From assembly GCA_048270425.1 (NCBI GenBank), contig JBLWSY010000006.1, positions 124,001 to 188,000 on the forward strand: 64,000 nucleotides of DNA. Reading direction: 5' to 3'. Within the stretch, counting starts at the first letter, position 1, and every line of letters starts with the position of its first letter. The position numbers and the translations under genes are program-made. The DNA comes from Oceanospirillum sp048270425 (GTDB lineage Bacteria; Pseudomonadota; Gammaproteobacteria; Pseudomonadales; Halomonadaceae). The notes below the pieces were generated by a model. The model ran no database searches. It saw nothing but the letters and a program-made list of their open reading frames with translations, and had not been told where the DNA came from. Shown piece by piece: positions 61,392-64,000 of this stretch.

Positions 61392-62201
61392 ATGAAACCA
61401 AGTTTCAAAAAGGCGCTTGCAGGTTTACTGGTGGCTGGTTCGCTACTGGGCAGCAAGCTTGTCCATGCAACGGATTCTGCAATCGATAGCATTATGTCGA
61501 GCGGCGAGCTGAAAGTGTGCTTTGAAGCGGGCTACATTCCTTTTGAAATGAAAACCAAAGATGGCCGCTTTATTGGTTTTGATATTGATGTGTCTAAGCA
61601 CATGGCCCGTGCGATGGGAGTGAAATTTGTTCCGGTGAACACCGCATGGGATGGCATTATTCCTGCGCTGCAAACGGGCAAATGTGACATCATCAACGGC
61701 GGCATGGGTATCACTCCAGAGCGTAACCTAAAGGTGTTGTTTGCTGACACTTATCTGGAGATGGGGCAGACCGTATTAGTCACGCCAGCCGTTGCCGCAG
61801 AGATTAAAGACTTCCGTGATCTTAACGACCCTAAATACCGTCTGGTTTCTCAACTGGGCACCACCGGCGCTATTGCGGCGAAGAAGTATTTTCCTAATGC
61901 TCAGCTGAATTTGTTCGAAACGTCTGCTGACTCTGTGTTGCAGGTGAAAAATGGTAAAGCAGACGCCTTCGTTTACGATCTTCCCTACAATGCGATGTAT
62001 GCGGCCCAGAACAAGGGGAGCGTGGTTCATTTAGATGAAGCCTTCACCTACGAGCCTCTGGGTTGGGCGATCCGCCAAGGGGATGTGAACTTCCTGAACT
62101 TTCTGAACAACTATCTGGTTCAGATCAGGAAAGATGGCACTTACGACCGCATTTACGATAAGTGGTTTAATTCGGATGCCTGGGTCGACAGCATTCAATA
62201 A
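61392..62201 (+). CDS. Polar amino acid ABC transporter, substrate-binding protein
   Basis: A 269-residue periplasmic protein with signal peptide cleaved near VHA-TD (27). LKVCFEAGYIPFEMKTKDG, GFDIDVSKHMARAMG, WDGIIPALQTGKCDIINGGM and the late DLPYNAMYA follow the type-3 (His/Gln/Arg) binding-protein pattern. The ligand is not certain. A hairpin with T-tract follows, then the permease. Confidence 0.9.
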   Translation: MKPSFKKALAGLLVAGSLLGSKLVHATDSAIDSIMSSGELKVCFEAGYIPFEMKTKDGRFIGFDIDVSKHMARAMGVKFVPVNTAWDGIIPALQTGKCDIINGGMGITPERNLKVLFADTYLEMGQTVLVTPAVAAEIKDFRDLNDPKYRLVSQLGTTGAIAAKKYFPNAQLNLFETSADSVLQVKNGKADAFVYDLPYNAMYAAQNKGSVVHLDEAFTYEPLGWAIRQGDVNFLNFLNNYLVQIRKDGTYDRIYDKWFNSDAWVDSIQ

Positions 62202-62230
62202 ACGCACTATCGATCCGTCCGTCTGACCAA

Positions 62231-62256
62231 GAGCCTACGATGATAGGCTCTTTTTC
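62231..62256 (+). terminator. Attenuator-type hairpin between binding protein and permease
   Basis: GAGCCTA (62231-62237) pairs with TAGGCTC (62244-62250), then TTTTTCT. Partial termination here would make binding protein in excess. Confidence 0.75.
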
Positions 62257-62271
62257 TATATAAGAGACATC

Positions 62272-63219
62272 ATGCAAACACCATCGAACCGCTGGCTTGG
62301 GCACGGCTTATATCTCATTATCATGGCGGCCCTGATCGCCGGGATCTATTTCGCAGGACAGAAAATCAACTACAGCTGGCATTGGGAGCGTTTGTGGCCC
62401 TACGTGATCAACACGGAGCCGCAGGATATCATCGCGCAAACGGATGGCACGGCAGTGGTTGGTGTCTCAGGACAGTTAAGCATTACCCCGGATTACGGCG
62501 GTTCCCCGCAGATCGTTCCTGACTATGACACCCTGGTGGCTCGTGATGGGGATTTGATTTTCCAGGGGGATACCATCGCCCGTATTGAAGGCTGGCGTTT
62601 TGGCCCGATAGCGGAAGGCTTGTGGGTGACCATTAAAATCTCGTTTCTGTCGCTGATCTTCTCGATTTTACTGGGTGTCGTGTTTGGCCTGATGCGTGTG
62701 GCTCGTGGGCAGGTGTGGCGTGATTTAGCCATCACTTACGTAGAAATCATTCGTGGTACGCCGCTACTGGTGCAGATCTTTATTGTCTACTTCTTTATCG
62801 GCACGGTATTCGACCTGGATCGTTTTACCGCAGGGGTGGCGGCTTTATCGATCTTTACCGGTGCTTATGTGGCAGAAATCGTCCGTGGTGGTATCCAGTC
62901 GGTTCCACCGGGGCAGATGGAAGCCGCCCGCTCTTTGGGCATGAATTATGCCAAAGCCATGGCGTATGTGGTGATGCCCCAAGCGATTAAGCGCACCCTA
63001 CCACCCTTAGCCGGGCAGTTTATTAACCTGATCAAAGACTCGTCTCTGGTGTCGGTGATTTCCATTACGGATCTGACCAAAGCGGGCCGGGAAGTGGTCA
63101 GTGGCAGTTTTGCCCCCTTTGAAGTCTGGTTTGCCGTCGCGGCTTTGTATCTTGTTGTGACCGGTGGTTTATCCTGGGCCATTCAGCGACTGGAAAAGAG
63201 GTTAGCAGCCAGTGACTAA
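62272..63219 (+). CDS. Polar amino acid ABC transporter, permease
   Basis: A 315-residue membrane protein. A first membrane segment (about 11-30) is followed by an unusual 85-residue part, probably periplasmic, containing WPYVINTEPQDIIAQTDGTA and IFQGDTIARIEGW. The standard HisM-type permease begins near residue 117 (GLWVTIKISFLSLIFSILLG), with EIIRGTPLLVQI and the EAA loop EAARSLGMNYAKAMAYVVMP near 225. The extra N-terminal part is not usual for this family. The gene overlaps the ATPase gene by 8 bases. Confidence 0.9.
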   Translation: MQTPSNRWLGHGLYLIIMAALIAGIYFAGQKINYSWHWERLWPYVINTEPQDIIAQTDGTAVVGVSGQLSITPDYGGSPQIVPDYDTLVARDGDLIFQGDTIARIEGWRFGPIAEGLWVTIKISFLSLIFSILLGVVFGLMRVARGQVWRDLAITYVEIIRGTPLLVQIFIVYFFIGTVFDLDRFTAGVAALSIFTGAYVAEIVRGGIQSVPPGQMEAARSLGMNYAKAMAYVVMPQAIKRTLPPLAGQFINLIKDSSLVSVISITDLTKAGREVVSGSFAPFEVWFAVAALYLVVTGGLSWAIQRLEKRLAASD

Positions 63220-63961
63220 ACAAACATACGAGCCGTTATTAATCGCCGCGCGCGATGTTAACAAGGTCTTTGAAAATGGCTGCCATGCGCTAAAAGATGT
63301 GTCGCTGGAGATTCATCGCGGTGAAGTGGTTGTGATCATAGGCCCCAGTGGCTCAGGCAAGTCGACCTTTTTACGTACCCTGAACCAGTTAGAAACCATT
63401 TCGTCGGGCCATATCAAAATTGATGGCATCGATCTGGCAGATAAGGGCACCGACATTAATAAACTTCGTGAAGAAGTCGGTATGGTATTCCAGTCGTTTA
63501 ACCTGTTTCCTCACAAAACGGCCCTTGGGAATGTGATGCTGGCACCGATGAAAGTGCTGAAACGCGATAAAGCAGACGTCGAGCAAGAGGCCAAAGATCT
63601 CTTGTATCGCGTTGGCTTGCATGATCGTATGGATAGTTATCCGTCCCGTTTATCCGGTGGTCAGCAACAGCGTGTCGCCATTGCCCGGTCATTGGCGATG
63701 AAACCAAAAGCCCTGCTGTTTGATGAGCCGACCAGCGCCCTGGACCCTGAAATGGTCGGAGAAGTGCTGGATGTGATGAAGAGCCTGGCCAAAGATGGCA
63801 TGACCATGGTGGTGGTCACGCATGAAATGGGCTTTGCCAAAGAGGTTGCTGATCGCGTCGTGTTTATGGAAGAAGGGGAGCTTGTGCTTGAAGAGTCTCC
63901 CGACCGTTTCTTTAATTCTGAGCACCCGCGCTTGCAACGTTTTCTGGGGCAGGTACTCTAA
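63212..63961 (+). CDS. Polar amino acid ABC transporter, ATPase
   Basis: A 249-residue ABC ATPase with Walker A GPSGSGKSTFLR near 43, Q-loop FQSFNLFPHKT, signature LSGGQQQRVAIARSL near 147 and Walker B ALLFDEPTSALDPEMV. It matches GlnQ/HisP-type subunits, which usually start MI and serve Gln, His or Arg uptake. The GTG start at 63212 overlaps the permease end; no later start is needed. It ends 39 bases before the window edge. Confidence 0.92.
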   Translation: MTKQTYEPLLIAARDVNKVFENGCHALKDVSLEIHRGEVVVIIGPSGSGKSTFLRTLNQLETISSGHIKIDGIDLADKGTDINKLREEVGMVFQSFNLFPHKTALGNVMLAPMKVLKRDKADVEQEAKDLLYRVGLHDRMDSYPSRLSGGQQQRVAIARSLAMKPKALLFDEPTSALDPEMVGEVLDVMKSLAKDGMTMVVVTHEMGFAKEVADRVVFMEEGELVLEESPDRFFNSEHPRLQRFLGQVL

Positions 63962-64000
63962 GCGCTTTTCTATTGGCAAGGGTCGGCGCTTTGGGTGCTT

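Noticed and set aside
1..64000. rRNA, tRNA genes and CRISPR arrays
   Set aside because: No cloverleaf-like pattern, conserved rRNA words or regularly spaced direct repeats were seen in the intergenic stretches.

Overview
The window looks like chromosomal DNA of a marine-type gammaproteobacterium, most like the Oceanospirillaceae or a relative. The pointers are intermediate GC, gamma-type Shine-Dalgarno sites, the tungstate/molybdopterin gene set, a TRAP binding protein of the type that binds small oxo-acids, an OsmC-YcaO fusion and integron-type cassette recombination sites. No rRNA, tRNA or CRISPR was seen. Species is not determinable from the sequence alone.

Layout. 1-3.4 kb: the tail of an unknown gene, an azlCD branched-chain amino acid exporter pair, and a complete IS1182-like insertion sequence that has landed inside the loop of a short palindromic (REP-like) repeat. 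3.4-15.5 kb: a metal-cofactor block. A histidine kinase and a sigma54-type response regulator diverge from tupABC-mobA; the intergenic region carries a good -24/-12 promoter and an upstream dyad. The set continues with mobB-moeA, then a fused moaC-moaD, moaE and moaA. Together these import tungstate (or molybdate), build molybdopterin and load the metal. 15.5-22.9 kb: a leftward group of a histidine kinase, a FixJ-type regulator, a periplasmic binding protein, a large unknown membrane protein and a lipoprotein, opposite a degenerate GGDEF protein.

23-33.7 kb: mixed housekeeping and accessory genes. They include a PhoX-like protein without an export signal, a hydrolase, an acyltransferase, and a DMP19-like gene overlapping a MerR gene. 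Just downstream, a MerR-type promoter with a perfect 20-bp dyad sits in front of a flavodoxin-fold oxidoreductase. Then come a GNAT enzyme, an HD-GYP protein, a frameshifted DUF4262 gene and the OsmC-YcaO fusion.

33.8-48 kb: an accessory island of co-oriented genes, mostly of unknown function: small membrane proteins, a DUF4132 protein, a GAD/DUF1851-type protein, a leucine-rich-repeat-like protein, an SMI1/KNR4 protein and a 1452-residue ankyrin protein with a duplicated C-terminal domain. The mix resembles a poly-immunity locus of polymorphic toxin systems, but no toxin is seen. 48-54 kb: an extradiol dioxygenase-like gene whose ribosome-binding site lies in a 16-bp perfect inverted repeat, a three-gene membrane/hydrolase group, and an orphan TRAP binding protein.

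54.2-60 kb: a run of small rightward genes, the first part separated by three attC-like sites with no integrase in the window (a CALIN-like cassette cluster). 60-64 kb: a homocysteine S-methyltransferase gene divergent from a complete polar amino acid ABC transporter.
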